Assembly (NCBI RefSeq): GCF_013408445.1
Contig: NZ_JACBZL010000001.1
Coordinates: 186,001 to 250,000, forward strand
DNA length: 64,000 nt
Source of the DNA: Corynebacterium tuberculostearicum
Lineage (GTDB): Bacteria; Actinomycetota; Actinomycetes; Mycobacteriales; Mycobacteriaceae
Direction of reading: 5' to 3'
Below, piece after piece: positions 34,662 through 44,164 of this stretch (positions are counted from its first letter, which is position 1; each line of letters opens with the position of its first letter). Both the position numbers and the translations under genes were made by a program. The notes under the pieces were generated by a model. The model did no database searches. It saw nothing but the letters and a program-made list of their open reading frames with translations, and was not told where the DNA came from.

Positions 34662-35609
34662 TTAAGCTTCCGCCGGCTCGGCAGAAGTGGCCGAAGTCTT
34701 GCCAAAGGAGGCCTTAACCGCCATCACGATGGTGGCAACGACTACGCCAAGCACCAGGCCGCAGACCATGGACATGCCGGTATCTGCCAGCCATGCCAGG
34801 GCGCCATTGGAGATATTCTCGGTCGTGGACGCGATGAATTCGTGGGGCTGATCCATGCCGAACTCGTGCAGGCCCTTGACCACGATATGGCCGCCTACCC
34901 ACAGCATGGCGGCGGTACCAATGACGCCGATGATATCGAGAACGATCGGCATGCCCTTGACCAAGGCGTTGCCCACCGTGGACTTGCCATCGTGGCGCTT
35001 ATTAAGGGCCATGCCAATATCGTCCATCTTGACCAAGAGGCCTACGGCGCCGTAGACACCCAGGGTCAGCAAGATGCCGACGAAGATGAGGGCACCCAGG
35101 CGCATCCAGAATGGCTCGTTGATGACCTCATTTAGGGAAATGACCATGATCTCGGCAGACAAGATGAGGTCGGTGGTGATAGCGGACTTAACTAGGCTGT
35201 CCTCGGCATCGGCGCCCTTTTCCTGGACTGACTCGGTCTCCTTTTCCCGGTGGGGGAGAACGTGATGCAGGATTTTCTCCGCACCTTCAAAGCACAAGAA
35301 AGTACCGCCGCACATCAGGATGGGGGTGAGCGCCCACGGCGCGATCCAAGAGAGGATCATGGCGATGGGCAGGATGATAACGAGCTTATTGATGAGTGAG
35401 CCCTTGGTAATGCGCCAGATCATCGGCAGCTCGCGTTGCGGCTTGATTCCCTCCACGTATTGCGGGGTTACGGCAGCATCGTCGACCACCACACCTGCGG
35501 CCTTCACGGAGGTTTTGCCCGCGAGGGCGGCCGCATCGTCAACGCTGGAGGCAGCGGAGCGGGCGATCAGGGCGACGTCGTCAAGCAGGGCAAAAAGGCC
35601 ACCAGCCAT
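34662..35609 (-). CDS. DUF808 family membrane protein
   Basis: A 315-residue protein of the DUF808/YedI family. The N-terminus MAGGLFALLDDVALIARSAASSVDDAA is the family hallmark. It has six to seven membrane segments, with MILSWIAPWALTPILMCGGTFLCFEGAEKILH at about 80-112 and a second related bundle after residue 150. Function is unknown. It follows the DUF402 gene by three bases in a three-gene operon. Confidence 0.92.
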   Translation of the reverse strand: MAGGLFALLDDVALIARSAASSVDDAAALAGKTSVKAAGVVVDDAAVTPQYVEGIKPQRELPMIWRITKGSLINKLVIILPIAMILSWIAPWALTPILMCGGTFLCFEGAEKILHHVLPHREKETESVQEKGADAEDSLVKSAITTDLILSAEIMVISLNEVINEPFWMRLGALIFVGILLTLGVYGAVGLLVKMDDIGMALNKRHDGKSTVGNALVKGMPIVLDIIGVIGTAAMLWVGGHIVVKGLHEFGMDQPHEFIASTTENISNGALAWLADTGMSMVCGLVLGVVVATIVMAVKASFGKTSATSAEPAEA

Positions 35610-35612
35610 AAA

Positions 35613-36149
35613 TTATCCTTCTGGGGTTAGGGTGATGTTATCGGACCACGTTAAGTGTATCCCCTGATGCGCCAGCCAAGCCATCGCATCATCACCGCTG
35701 CGAGTAATGCCCTCGACCGCGGCAAGTGTAGTGTCGATCGCTTTCTCGGCGTCCTCGGCAGAAATCAAGCCAGCGGAGGTCGCGGCAGAGAGTTCATCAA
35801 TATCGAGCACAGAAATGGGCTCGCCGCGCGTGGCAACCAGATCCACATAAAGGTCGCGGGTGGTCCACACCGCGCCCTCGCGCTGGATCTCGGCCACGTC
35901 GATATAAAAGTCTTGGTGGACGTCTACGCCGGGGCGGAAATGGAAGATATTGGCGCGCAGGTTGAGATCGGGCAGCAGCCACGATTCCAGGTAACCAAAG
36001 CGCGGGTGATCGGCGCCGCGAGCCATGTAGAGGCCGAAATCCGTCTCGGTGTACGTGTCGACCTCGCGTAAGAATCCCTTGGGGTCGGTATTGGTGTACT
36101 CGGCGGTATTAAAGGTCTCGCGCTTGACCGGATGGAGATCCACCGGCAT
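35613..36149 (-). CDS. DUF402 domain protein
   Basis: A 178-residue cytoplasmic protein of the DUF402 (FomD-like) barrel family, some members of which hydrolyse nucleoside diphosphates or act on RNA-linked phosphates. Typical elements are SWLLPDLNLRANIFHFRPGVDVHQDFYIDVAEI and the acidic DLYVDLVATRGEPISVLDIDEL. ATG 36149 directly abuts the stop of the secreted-protein gene, so translation is coupled. No direct evidence for a substrate. Confidence 0.88.
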   Translation of the reverse strand: MPVDLHPVKRETFNTAEYTNTDPKGFLREVDTYTETDFGLYMARGADHPRFGYLESWLLPDLNLRANIFHFRPGVDVHQDFYIDVAEIQREGAVWTTRDLYVDLVATRGEPISVLDIDELSAATSAGLISAEDAEKAIDTTLAAVEGITRSGDDAMAWLAHQGIHLTWSDNITLTPEG

Positions 36150-36878
36150 CTACTTCACCTCAAGGAAGGCGGCGGTCGGGGCGAAATTGCAGCGGGATTC
36201 CTGGGTGTTCACGCCGCCAGAAAGCAGCGCGATGACGGTGCCCTTGCCGGTCTGGGCGGTGCCGGACAAGGTGGTAGGGCCGTCCTGATTGATGCCATTG
36301 TTATTCAGCGGGGTGACACCGCTGCGCAGGGTGTCGAGGTTGAACCACTGCACGTTCATCCCGCCTTGTTCGCGCGCGGCCGGTGGGGTGCCAAGGGCGG
36401 TGAAGAGGAATACGGTTTCGCCGGACTTTGCCCCCGGTGCCGGCATTTCGGTGGGGCCAGGAACGGCAATGGCCGAGCCCATGGCATCGCTGGTGCCGCC
36501 GATGCAGTGTGCGGAGACCGTGGGCCAGTAAAACTGGCGGAAGTTCGGGTTATTGCCTTCCGGCATGGCTACGCCGCCCTTGCCATCGCCGCCGCCGGCG
36601 AAGAACGCGAGGCCAGAGAGGATAGCGTTGCGAACATCCTCGGGAATCCACGGTTGTGCCGCAAAAGCGCGGATGCGGTCCTGGGTTTCCTGGTTGGGGC
36701 GGCCAAGCTCGTCCAGTGGGCTATGGGAGGACGCCTGCTGCACCAAGGAAGAAAGATCTGGTGCGGAAGCCTGCGCTGGGGCGACGAGGGGAGAGGCGAG
36801 GCCGATGAGCGCGGCCGTGGCAGCGGCGATATAACCGGTGCGGCCGGACAGGCGCCAAGTAGTGCGGGCGTGGCTCAC
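36150..36878 (-). CDS. Secreted protein, actinobacterial conserved
   Basis: A 242-residue exported protein. The signal peptide runs over about 40 residues (YIAAATAALIGLASPLVAPAQASA, cleavage after AQA-SA). The mature part contains two cysteines (SAHCIGG and SRCNFAP) and a C-terminal beta-rich region. It resembles a conserved mycobacterial/corynebacterial secreted family located near typA, function unknown. It heads the operon with DUF402 and DUF808. Four 9-bp repeats lie in its promoter region at 36925-36960. Confidence 0.82.
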   Translation of the reverse strand: MSHARTTWRLSGRTGYIAAATAALIGLASPLVAPAQASAPDLSSLVQQASSHSPLDELGRPNQETQDRIRAFAAQPWIPEDVRNAILSGLAFFAGGGDGKGGVAMPEGNNPNFRQFYWPTVSAHCIGGTSDAMGSAIAVPGPTEMPAPGAKSGETVFLFTALGTPPAAREQGGMNVQWFNLDTLRSGVTPLNNNGINQDGPTTLSGTAQTGKGTVIALLSGGVNTQESRCNFAPTAAFLEVK

Positions 36879-36924
36879 GTTATCAATTCCTTGGGTGCGG
36901 TCTCGGGAAGGGCGGTTAAACCCC

Positions 36925-36960
36925 AGTTGTCACATTTGTAACAATATTACCTACAGTAAC
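36925..36960. promoter_or_regulatory. Four tandem 9-bp repeats ending in TNAC
   Basis: AGTTGTCAC, ATTTGTAAC, AATATTACC and TACAGTAAC follow each other with exact 9-bp period upstream of the secreted-protein gene. Three end in GTNAC; the third keeps TTAC one base shifted. Direct repeats of this type are known for the response regulator MtrA in actinobacteria, but assignment here is inference. Confidence 0.45.
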
Positions 36961-37153
36961 GATAGTGATGGCTGGGGGAGTGTCAAGTGCTTTGGCAATC
37001 TATAAGATTTTTCGCCCGTTATATACGGTGCGTTACGGGGTAAAGCCAGCCCCAATGCTGCACTTGGCCCTTTAAGGGGGTATCGTGGGAGCTCGTTCAA
37101 GATCAATTTCGCGCGCGCAAGCGCTGTAGATCCTCCGAAGGAGAACCCCACTA

Positions 37154-39064
37154 GTGAGTAATACCGAGTTCCGTAATGTTGCCATCGTCGCGCACGTTGA
37201 CCATGGCAAGACCACCCTGGTCAACGGCATGCTGGAGCAGTCCGGCGCCTTTGGTGACCACGGTGAACACACGGACCGCGTCATGGACTCCAATGATCAG
37301 GAGCGCGAGCGCGGCATTACCATTCTGGCCAAGAACACGGCCATTCACCGCAAGGGCCTGGGCAAGGACGGCCAGGACCTGATTATTAACGTCATTGACA
37401 CCCCAGGCCACGCCGACTTCGGTGGCGAGGTCGAGCGCGGTATTTCCATGGTGGATGGCGTTGTCTTGCTCGTCGATGCCTCCGAGGGTCCGCTGCCGCA
37501 GACCCGCTTCGTGCTCACCAAGGCACTGGAAGCCAAGCTGCCGGTTATCATCTGCGTGAACAAGACTGACCGCCCGGATGCCCGCATCGACGAGGTTGTC
37601 TCCGAGTCCCAGGACCTGCTGCTGGAAATCGCCGCCGGCCTGGAGGACGAGGAAGCCGCGGCCGCCGCCGAGGAGCTGCTGGACCTTCCGGTTCTCTACG
37701 CTTCCGGCCGCGCCGGCGTTGCCTCCACCGAGAACCCAGGCGATGGCAACGTCCCTGAGGGCGAGGATCTGCAGCCGCTTTTCGACGTCATCTATAACGT
37801 CCTCCCAGAGCCTTCCGCTACCGTCGACGCCCCACTGCAGGCGCACGTAACCAACCTGGACGCTTCCGACTTCCTGGGCCGTATCGCGCTGCTGCGTATC
37901 TACGCCGGCCGCATCAAGAAGGGCCAGCAGGTGGCCTGGATTCACTACGACGAGGATGGCAACCAGCACACCAAGACCGTGAAGGTCGCCGAGCTGCTGC
38001 GCACCGTCGGCTTCGAGCGTCAGCCGGCCGAGGAGGCCATCGCCGGTGACATCGTTGCTATCTCCGGCATTTCTGACGTCATGATTGGTGACACCATCGC
38101 CGATCCGGAGCACCCAGAGGCCCTGCCGCGCATCACCGTGGACGAGCCGGCCATCTCCATGACCATCGGCGTTAATACTTCCCCGATGGCAGGCCAGGGC
38201 GGCGGCGATAAGCTCACCGCACGTATGGTCAAGGCCCGTCTGGAGCAGGAGCTCATCGGTAACGTTTCGCTGCGCGTGCTGCCTACCGAGCGTCCCGACG
38301 CTTGGGAGGTCCAGGGCCGTGGCGAAATGGCGCTGTCCGTGCTCATCGAGTCCATGCGTCGCGAGGGCTTCGAGCTGACCATCGGCAAGCCGCAGGTTGT
38401 GACCAAGGAGATCGACGGCAAGACCTACGAGCCGTACGAGATCCTCACCATTGACTCCCCGTCCGAGCACCAGGGTGCTATCACCCAGCTGCTGGCCTCC
38501 CGCAAGGGCCAGATGCAGGCCATGGACGTGCGCGAGGGCGACTGGGTACGCATGATCTTCCGCGTTCCTGCCCGCGGTCTCATCGGCTTCCGCACCCAGT
38601 TCATGACCGAGACCCGCGGTGCCGGCATCGCTAACTCCATTTCTGACGGCCTAGATGTCTGGGCCGGCGAGATCAAGTCCCGCCCAACCGGCTCCCTGGT
38701 GGCTGACCGCACCGGCCAGATCACCCAGTACGCGTTGATGCAGCTGGCTGACCGCGGCAACTTCTTCGTCGAGCCGGGTGCTGAGGCTTATGAGGGCATG
38801 GTCGTTGGTGCCAATAACCGCGATGAGGATATTGACATCAACATCACCAAGGAAAAGAAGCTGACCAATATGCGCTCCGCCACCGCGGATGCCACGGTCA
38901 CCCTTGCTAAGGCACACACCCTCTCCCTGGAAGAGGCGCTGGAATTCTGTGGCAACGACGAGTGCGTCGAGGTCGCCCCAGACGTCCTGCGCGTGCGCAA
39001 GGTAGAGCTTTCCGCTACCGACCGCAAGCGTGCTGCTGCTCGCAAGAAGCAGATGAATAAGTAA
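37154..39064 (+). CDS. typA: Translational GTPase TypA/BipA
   Basis: Ribosome-associated GTPase related to EF-G, helping ribosome assembly and stress adaptation. The 636-residue protein has G1 AHVDHGKTT at 13-21, the switch ERERGITI, DTPGHADFGGEVER, NKTDRPDAR, then EF-G-like domains and the BipA C-terminal domain with VGANNRDEDIDINITKEKKLTNMRS. GTG 37154 has AAGGAG upstream. The following order typA-lpqW-mshB-fdxC-dapC is the mycobacterial one with a GPP34 gene inserted. Confidence 0.97.
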   Translation: MSNTEFRNVAIVAHVDHGKTTLVNGMLEQSGAFGDHGEHTDRVMDSNDQERERGITILAKNTAIHRKGLGKDGQDLIINVIDTPGHADFGGEVERGISMVDGVVLLVDASEGPLPQTRFVLTKALEAKLPVIICVNKTDRPDARIDEVVSESQDLLLEIAAGLEDEEAAAAAEELLDLPVLYASGRAGVASTENPGDGNVPEGEDLQPLFDVIYNVLPEPSATVDAPLQAHVTNLDASDFLGRIALLRIYAGRIKKGQQVAWIHYDEDGNQHTKTVKVAELLRTVGFERQPAEEAIAGDIVAISGISDVMIGDTIADPEHPEALPRITVDEPAISMTIGVNTSPMAGQGGGDKLTARMVKARLEQELIGNVSLRVLPTERPDAWEVQGRGEMALSVLIESMRREGFELTIGKPQVVTKEIDGKTYEPYEILTIDSPSEHQGAITQLLASRKGQMQAMDVREGDWVRMIFRVPARGLIGFRTQFMTETRGAGIANSISDGLDVWAGEIKSRPTGSLVADRTGQITQYALMQLADRGNFFVEPGAEAYEGMVVGANNRDEDIDINITKEKKLTNMRSATADATVTLAKAHTLSLEEALEFCGNDECVEVAPDVLRVRKVELSATDRKRAAARKKQMNK

Positions 39065-39075
39065 AAAGCCGCACC

Positions 39076-39738
39076 CTAGGTGGTGGTGATTGCCGCTGTC
39101 GTGGCCACCATCGCCGCAACCGCTGCCGCCTCCTCAACTACGGCCTTGACCGCTGAGGAGGCGGTTTTGTCGTACTCGACCTCTTCTTTGATTTCCTGAA
39201 TGCGCGCCCGCATCTCGCGGCGCTTCATTCCCTCCGCATCGTTTTTCAGCAGGGTATAGGCGCCGCTGACCTCGCGGAGGATATCGAGGATGATGACGTC
39301 ATTGACCTCGGCTGGCCGCTGCGCCTCTAAGACTGCAACCAACCGCTCGCGCAGTTCCTTTTCCAGCTCCAAGTCCGTCATGATGTAGCGGTCGCCGCTT
39401 ATTTGCCACCACTTGGCTTTTTCCACGTCGAGCTGTCCATTCGCGTGGAAATCCAAGGCGATGATTTCCCGCGGGGTAAACCACGAAGCCTCCAACAGGC
39501 TCTGCATGCTGGTGGCCTTGTGCTGCTGCAGCTCCTCCCAAGCCCACGCCAACACGGGGTGCTCTGGGCGCTGTGGAGTGGTCTCTACCTTCTTTTTCTC
39601 ACCGAGCTCTACGTGCCCGCCCAGCAGCAGGTCCGTGAGTACGGTGGCGCGCAGAGCGGCCTCATTATTGGACACCCAGTCTTCCTGCTTGCCGTTGTCC
39701 TTGGTCAGGAGAAGGAACATTTCTTGGCAGATGAGCAT
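39076..39738 (-). CDS. GPP34 (GOLPH3-like) family protein
   Basis: A 220-residue protein of the GPP34 family, whose eukaryotic members bind phosphoinositide. In actinobacteria the role is unknown. The N-terminus MLICQEMFLLLTKDNGK and VSNNEAALRATVLTDLLLGGHVEL match the family start. A long helix follows, and the C-terminal 35 residues are Ala/Val/Thr-rich and hydrophobic (VVEEAAAVAAMVATTAAITTT), possibly a membrane contact. It is convergent with typA, 11 bp apart. Confidence 0.88.
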   Translation of the reverse strand: MLICQEMFLLLTKDNGKQEDWVSNNEAALRATVLTDLLLGGHVELGEKKKVETTPQRPEHPVLAWAWEELQQHKATSMQSLLEASWFTPREIIALDFHANGQLDVEKAKWWQISGDRYIMTDLELEKELRERLVAVLEAQRPAEVNDVIILDILREVSGAYTLLKNDAEGMKRREMRARIQEIKEEVEYDKTASSAVKAVVEEAAAVAAMVATTAAITTT

Positions 39739-39813
39739 TGTGGACTCCTTAAAAGTTGCGGTCTATGGCCGAGTCTAGCGCCAATAATCTTCGTTTCGGC
39801 GGGGTAGAGGGAC

Positions 39814-39819
39814 TAAAGT
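39814..39819 (+). promoter_or_regulatory. -10 element of lpqW, probably leaderless
   Basis: TAAAGT ends eight bases before ATG 39828, and no ribosome site lies between. The transcript is likely to start at the start codon. Confidence 0.5.
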
Positions 39820-39827
39820 AGTCCGCG

Positions 39828-41459
39828 ATGAAAAAGAATCCGGCTTCACCAAGGCGCGCGGCGTCGGCAATCGCAGCGGTACTCAGCACCGCCAGCCTTT
39901 CACTACTTAGCGCCTGCGCGGCTAACCCCGGCCCACCACCGGTGGTGGAGGATAATGCCTCCGCGCTGCAAGAAGATCAGACCACCACCACGCCTGGCCC
40001 GGAAGAAGAGCAGCCGCAGGATGCCGACTCCGCCAAGCGCCCGACCATCTCGGTGGGCGTGGACCCTCTGCGCGCGGGTTTGAACCCGCACCTTGTGGCC
40101 AATAACTCCGAGCTGGTCGACCAGATTGCAGAACTGGTGCTGCCCTCGGCGTTCCACCACGGGCAAAGGGACGCCGATATCCTCGAATCCGCCTCTGAGG
40201 TCACCGCTCCTAAGGGCGTGGCGCAACGGGTGCGCTACGTTATCGCCTCGCCCGCACAATGGTCCGATGGCACACCCATTTCCGGCGCGGACTTTAGCTA
40301 CCTGTGGAAGCAGATGACCACTACCGCCGGTGTGCGCGATCCCGCCGGCTACCACGCCATATCGGCCGTCAATACCTCCGATGGCGGCCGCGTAGTCACC
40401 GTGGACTTTTCCCAGAAGGTGAAAGATTGGCATCTGCTTTTCCATAATTTGCTGCCTTCCCATCTGCTGCAGGACGATAACTTTGGCTCTGCCTTAGCCG
40501 ATAAGATTCCAGCATCGGCCGGGCGCTACCTCGTTGATAGCGTGGACCGCGGACGCGGAGTCATTACCTTGAACCGGAACGACCGCTTCTGGGGCGCTAA
40601 TCCGGCGCAGGTGGACGTCATCCAGCTGCGCGAAGTGCGCGATAGCACCCAGGCGCTCAATATGCTGCGCTCCGGGCAGATTGGTTTCGCGGACTTTACC
40701 CCGGATCAAACCTCCCAGGAGGCACTGGGCCTTTTAGGGCATGTTTCCGATAAAGCCCTGACCCGCCCGCGCCAGCTGCGCCTGCACATGTCCACCGCGG
40801 ATGGAGCACTAGAAGAAAGCGCAGCACGCCGTGGATTGGCCTCGCTGATTGACACGGACCAGGTCGCGCGTTTGGCCACCGGCCGCGCCTCCAACCTGGA
40901 GCCCGGGAACAACCCTATAAGTAAGGACACGGATCTTACTGCGCTGCGCACCCGCGCTAGTAAAAAGCCGATTCGCTTTGCGGTAGACCCCACTAGCCCC
41001 ACGGCCTTGGCCGCGGCCACTACGCTTTACGACGTCCTAGAAGCCCATGGGATCGATGCTGAGGTGGTTTCCGAGCGCCTGACTACAATAACTTCCAAGC
41101 TTTTGCCAGAAGGCGAAGTGGATGCGGTGGTGACCTGGGAGGATATTTCCCTGAACTCGCTGGCCGCGGCAAATATCTTCAGCTGCGATGACAAGCAGCC
41201 GCTCGCCGGCGACCTGTCCGGAATCTGCCCGGAGAACGCGGATGAGATTCGCGAGGAGATTTTGTCCGGCGCCATGAGCCCGAAGGAAGCCCTCGGCCGC
41301 ATTCGCGATGTGAACTCTAAGGAGGCCCTTTACGTGCCTTTGGTGGATGAGACGCGTATCCATGCGCTCGGGGAGGGTATTGTAGGCCCCGGCCAAAGCA
41401 TTGATGATTGGGACGAGGGTCTTATCACCGCGCCCCGCTGGAGGATAGATGAAGACTAA
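39828..41459 (+). CDS. lpqW: LpqW-like lipoprotein (family 5 extracellular solute-binding fold)
   Basis: A 543-residue lipoprotein with the lipobox LLSAC at about residues 25-30 and the fold of oligopeptide-binding proteins. In mycobacteria and corynebacteria LpqW regulates mannolipid (LM/LAM) synthesis rather than importing peptides, and no ABC transporter genes accompany this copy. Signature elements include PTISVGVDPLRAGLNPHLVANNSELVDQIAELVLPSAF and QWSDGTPISGADFSYLW. The stop overlaps mshB by 11 bp. Assignment is by sequence type plus the typA/mshB neighbourhood. Confidence 0.87.
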   Translation: MKKNPASPRRAASAIAAVLSTASLSLLSACAANPGPPPVVEDNASALQEDQTTTTPGPEEEQPQDADSAKRPTISVGVDPLRAGLNPHLVANNSELVDQIAELVLPSAFHHGQRDADILESASEVTAPKGVAQRVRYVIASPAQWSDGTPISGADFSYLWKQMTTTAGVRDPAGYHAISAVNTSDGGRVVTVDFSQKVKDWHLLFHNLLPSHLLQDDNFGSALADKIPASAGRYLVDSVDRGRGVITLNRNDRFWGANPAQVDVIQLREVRDSTQALNMLRSGQIGFADFTPDQTSQEALGLLGHVSDKALTRPRQLRLHMSTADGALEESAARRGLASLIDTDQVARLATGRASNLEPGNNPISKDTDLTALRTRASKKPIRFAVDPTSPTALAAATTLYDVLEAHGIDAEVVSERLTTITSKLLPEGEVDAVVTWEDISLNSLAAANIFSCDDKQPLAGDLSGICPENADEIREEILSGAMSPKEALGRIRDVNSKEALYVPLVDETRIHALGEGIVGPGQSIDDWDEGLITAPRWRIDED

Positions 41460-42318
41460 GGACTTAACCGGCTACCGTGTGGTGGCAGTGCACGCCCACC
41501 CGGATGATGAAACCCTCTTTATGGGTGGCACCCTGGCCACTCTTGCCACACGCGGCGCCGAGGTTACCGTCATTACTCTTACCTTGGGTGAGGACGGCGA
41601 GGTCATCGGCGAGCCTTACCAAGGTCTGGCCGATCACGATCAGCTCGGCGGTTTCCGCGCCCGCGAATTGGCCAATGCCCTCGATGCCCTGGGTGTCAAG
41701 GGGATCCAGCTGGGCGGTTTCGGCCACTTCCATGACTCTGGCATGGCAGGCTCTCCCTCGCACGAGAACCCGCGTGCGCTGGTCAATCGCATCGAGGAGG
41801 CGGCCGATTTCCTGAGCGACGAGCTTGAGGCTATCCAGCCCCACGCCATCTTGACCTACGGGCCCGATGGCGGCTACGGGCACCCGGACCACATTGCGGT
41901 GCATGAGGCGGTGATGAAGGCGGCGTCGCCAAGCACGCGCATTTGGTACGGCATTTTTGAACGCGCGGCCAATTATGCCGGCCTGGACACCCTCGATGCG
42001 CCGGCCGGGTGGACCAAGCCCAGCCAGGAGTACCTAGACAATTTCACCAACGAGGGCGCCGATGTCACCGTCGCTCTTTCCGACGCCGCCCTGGACGCCA
42101 AGCGCTGCGCCATGCGCGCCCACGCCTCCCAAATCTGGGTGGCCGATGGCTCCACCACCCGCACCAACCCCGAGGCCGCCGTGGCCGCGTTGCACGAACC
42201 CGAGCAGGTGCCCGGGGCCTATGGTCTATCCAACCTGCTGGTCATGCCCCTGCTGCGCGCCGAGTACTTCCAGCTGGGACAGGGCGAGCCGGCCGATGAC
42301 CTGCTGGGCGGCCTGTAA
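41449..42318 (+). CDS. mshB: Mycothiol biosynthesis deacetylase
   Basis: Zn-dependent deacetylase of GlcNAc-inositol in mycothiol synthesis. The 289-residue protein has HAHPDDET at 15-22 (zinc His and catalytic Asp) and GHPDH at about 145-149 (second zinc His), the LmbE fold. ATG 41449 overlaps lpqW by 11 bases, and its stop TAATG contains the ATG of the next gene. Operon position in the typA-lpqW-mshB order supports mshB rather than the related mca. Confidence 0.95.
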   Translation: MKTKDLTGYRVVAVHAHPDDETLFMGGTLATLATRGAEVTVITLTLGEDGEVIGEPYQGLADHDQLGGFRARELANALDALGVKGIQLGGFGHFHDSGMAGSPSHENPRALVNRIEEAADFLSDELEAIQPHAILTYGPDGGYGHPDHIAVHEAVMKAASPSTRIWYGIFERAANYAGLDTLDAPAGWTKPSQEYLDNFTNEGADVTVALSDAALDAKRCAMRAHASQIWVADGSTTRTNPEAAVAALHEPEQVPGAYGLSNLLVMPLLRAEYFQLGQGEPADDLLGGL

Positions 42319-42695
42319 TGCGCACGGATTTTAGCCGCGGCGAGCAGGTCACCGGCCTGGTGTGGTTGGGCATCGGCGCGCTATTGTCGGTCTTCCTCGA
42401 GGTCATCTACCTCACTGCGCGCATTCCGCTGTCTAATGGGGCGAGCGTGGCTTTTCCCATCACCATCCTGCTTGCGTGGTGGTTTAACTCCGTGCTCACC
42501 CGTACCGCCCGGCTATGGAGCCCCGCACCGATGGTCGGCGCCATCCCGCTCATCGTCTGGTGCCTGGGCTTTTTTGCCTTCATGCTCCTCGTACCGATGA
42601 CAGGAGACATGCTCTTGGCCAATAATATTCTCAGCCTGTTCCTGCTTTTGGCCGGGATAGGCGGGGGCGTTTGGCCATTTTTCAAGCAGAAGTGA
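42318..42695 (+). CDS. Small conserved membrane protein
   Basis: A 125-residue protein with four hydrophobic segments (VTGLVWLGIGALLSVFLEVIYL, VAFPITILLAWWF, MVGAIPLIVWCLGFFAFMLLV and NILSLFLLLAGIGGGVWPF). A gene of this type follows mshB in mycobacteria too. Function unknown. The start overlaps the mshB stop by one base. Confidence 0.85.
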   Translation: MRTDFSRGEQVTGLVWLGIGALLSVFLEVIYLTARIPLSNGASVAFPITILLAWWFNSVLTRTARLWSPAPMVGAIPLIVWCLGFFAFMLLVPMTGDMLLANNILSLFLLLAGIGGGVWPFFKQK

Positions 42696-42748
42696 CATAC
42701 TGTTAAACATCCCAAATCCGTGACATCAGGAAGTTTCAAGGAATCTCC

Positions 42749-43072
42749 ATGACTTATACGATCGCACAGCCTTGCGTTGACATAATGGACCGCAGCTGCG
42801 TTGAGGAATGCCCTGTTGACTGCATCTACGAGGGCAAGCGCATGCTCTACATCCACCCGGATGAGTGCGTGGACTGCGGCGCCTGCGAGCCGGCTTGCCC
42901 GGTCGAGGCCATCTTCTACGAGGATGACGTTCCCGATGAGTGGCTGGACTACAACGACGCCAACGCCGCCTTCTTCGATGACCTGGGCTCCCCGGGCGGC
43001 GCGGCGGCCCTTGGGCCACAGGACTTTGACGTCCCGATGATTGCCGCGCTTCCACCACAGAATCAGGAGTAA
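42749..43072 (+). CDS. fdxC: Seven-iron ferredoxin
   Basis: A 107-residue 3Fe-4S/4Fe-4S ferredoxin. Cysteines 9, 17, 21, 25, 40, 43, 46 and 50 follow the pattern C-x7-C-x3-CP ... CxxCxxCxxxCP of the seven-iron type. The first cluster lacks one ligand spacing and is thus 3Fe. The acidic tail has [21 protein letters not shown] 42749 fits the family start. dapC begins three bases after the stop, a conserved actinobacterial pair, though no direct link to lysine synthesis is known. Confidence 0.95.
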   Translation: MTYTIAQPCVDIMDRSCVEECPVDCIYEGKRMLYIHPDECVDCGACEPACPVEAIFYEDDVPDEWLDYNDANAAFFDDLGSPGGAAALGPQDFDVPMIAALPPQNQE

Positions 43073-43075
43073 GAC

Positions 43076-44164
43076 ATGGCACGCACACCGCTAGGAAAGA
43101 CGCTTCCAGACTTCCCCTGGGATTCGCTGGCCGGCGCCAAGAAGAAGGCCCAGGCCCACCCGGGTGGAATCGTTGACCTCTCGGTGGGCAACCCCGTTGA
43201 CCCTGTATCCCCGGGCGTGCAGCTTGCGTTGACCGCAGCCGCGCAGAACCCTGGTTACCCGCAGACCGCCGGCACCCCGGAACTGCGCGAGGCCATCGCC
43301 GCCGCGCTCACCCGCCGCTATAACATGCAGGTTGACCGCGTCCTGCCGGTGGTCGGCACCAAGGAGGCCATCGCCTGGCTGCCTACGCTTCTGGGCATGC
43401 GCGGCGAGACCGTCGCCTTCCCCTCGGTGGCCTATCCCACCTACGAGGTGGGCGCCCTGCTCGCCGGCGCCACGCCGCTGCGCGCGGATTCCGATTTCCA
43501 GGATGCCTCCCTGGTCTTTTTGAATTCGCCGTCCAATCCCACCGGCCGCGTGCTCGGCGTGGAGGAACTGCGCCGCATCGTGGCGTGGGCGCGCGAGACC
43601 GGCGCCATCATCGCCTCCGATGAGTGCTACATGAGCCTGGGCTGGAACGACGATAATCCGCCGGTGTCCATCCTCGATCCGCGCGTGACCGATGGTGATA
43701 ACACCGGGCTCATCGCCATGCATTCGCTGTCCAAGACCGCGAATATGGCCGCTTACCGCGCCGGCTTCTTCGCGGGCGATAACGAGCTCATCGCCGAGCT
43801 GCTGCAGCTGCGCAAGCACGCCGGCCTCATCGTTCCAGGTCCCATCCAGGCCGCCATGGTCGCCGCGCTCAACGACGACGACACCGAGGCACTCCAGCGC
43901 AACCGCTACGCTTCCCGCCGTGCAGTGCTTATGCACGCGCTTGTCGACGCCGGCTTTACCATCGACCACTCCGATGCCGGCATGTACCTGTGGGCCACCC
44001 GGGGCGAGAATTGCCGCGAGACCATCGACTGGCTTGCCGAGCGCGGCATCCTCGCGGCCCCGGGTGACTTCTACGGCCCGGCCGGCGAGAAGCATGTGCG
44101 TATCGGCCTCAATGGCACCGATGAGCGCATCGATGCCGCCGTGGACCGCCTCGCCGGTGCCTAA
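43076..44164 (+). CDS. dapC: Succinyldiaminopimelate transaminase
   Basis: PLP aminotransferase of the succinylase branch of lysine/meso-DAP synthesis. The 362-residue class I enzyme has a PLP lysine at about 220 in SLSKTANMAAYRAGF and the conserved NSPSNPTGRVL. The window also holds dapD and dapE of the same branch. A pseudouridine synthase gene starts eight bases before its stop in another frame. Confidence 0.95.
   Translation: MARTPLGKTLPDFPWDSLAGAKKKAQAHPGGIVDLSVGNPVDPVSPGVQLALTAAAQNPGYPQTAGTPELREAIAAALTRRYNMQVDRVLPVVGTKEAIAWLPTLLGMRGETVAFPSVAYPTYEVGALLAGATPLRADSDFQDASLVFLNSPSNPTGRVLGVEELRRIVAWARETGAIIASDECYMSLGWNDDNPPVSILDPRVTDGDNTGLIAMHSLSKTANMAAYRAGFFAGDNELIAELLQLRKHAGLIVPGPIQAAMVAALNDDDTEALQRNRYASRRAVLMHALVDAGFTIDHSDAGMYLWATRGENCRETIDWLAERGILAAPGDFYGPAGEKHVRIGLNGTDERIDAAVDRLAGA

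Noticed and set aside
43692..44156. Long upstream frame joined to the pseudouridine synthase
   Set aside because: It is dapC read in another frame; the synthase has its own GTG at 44157.
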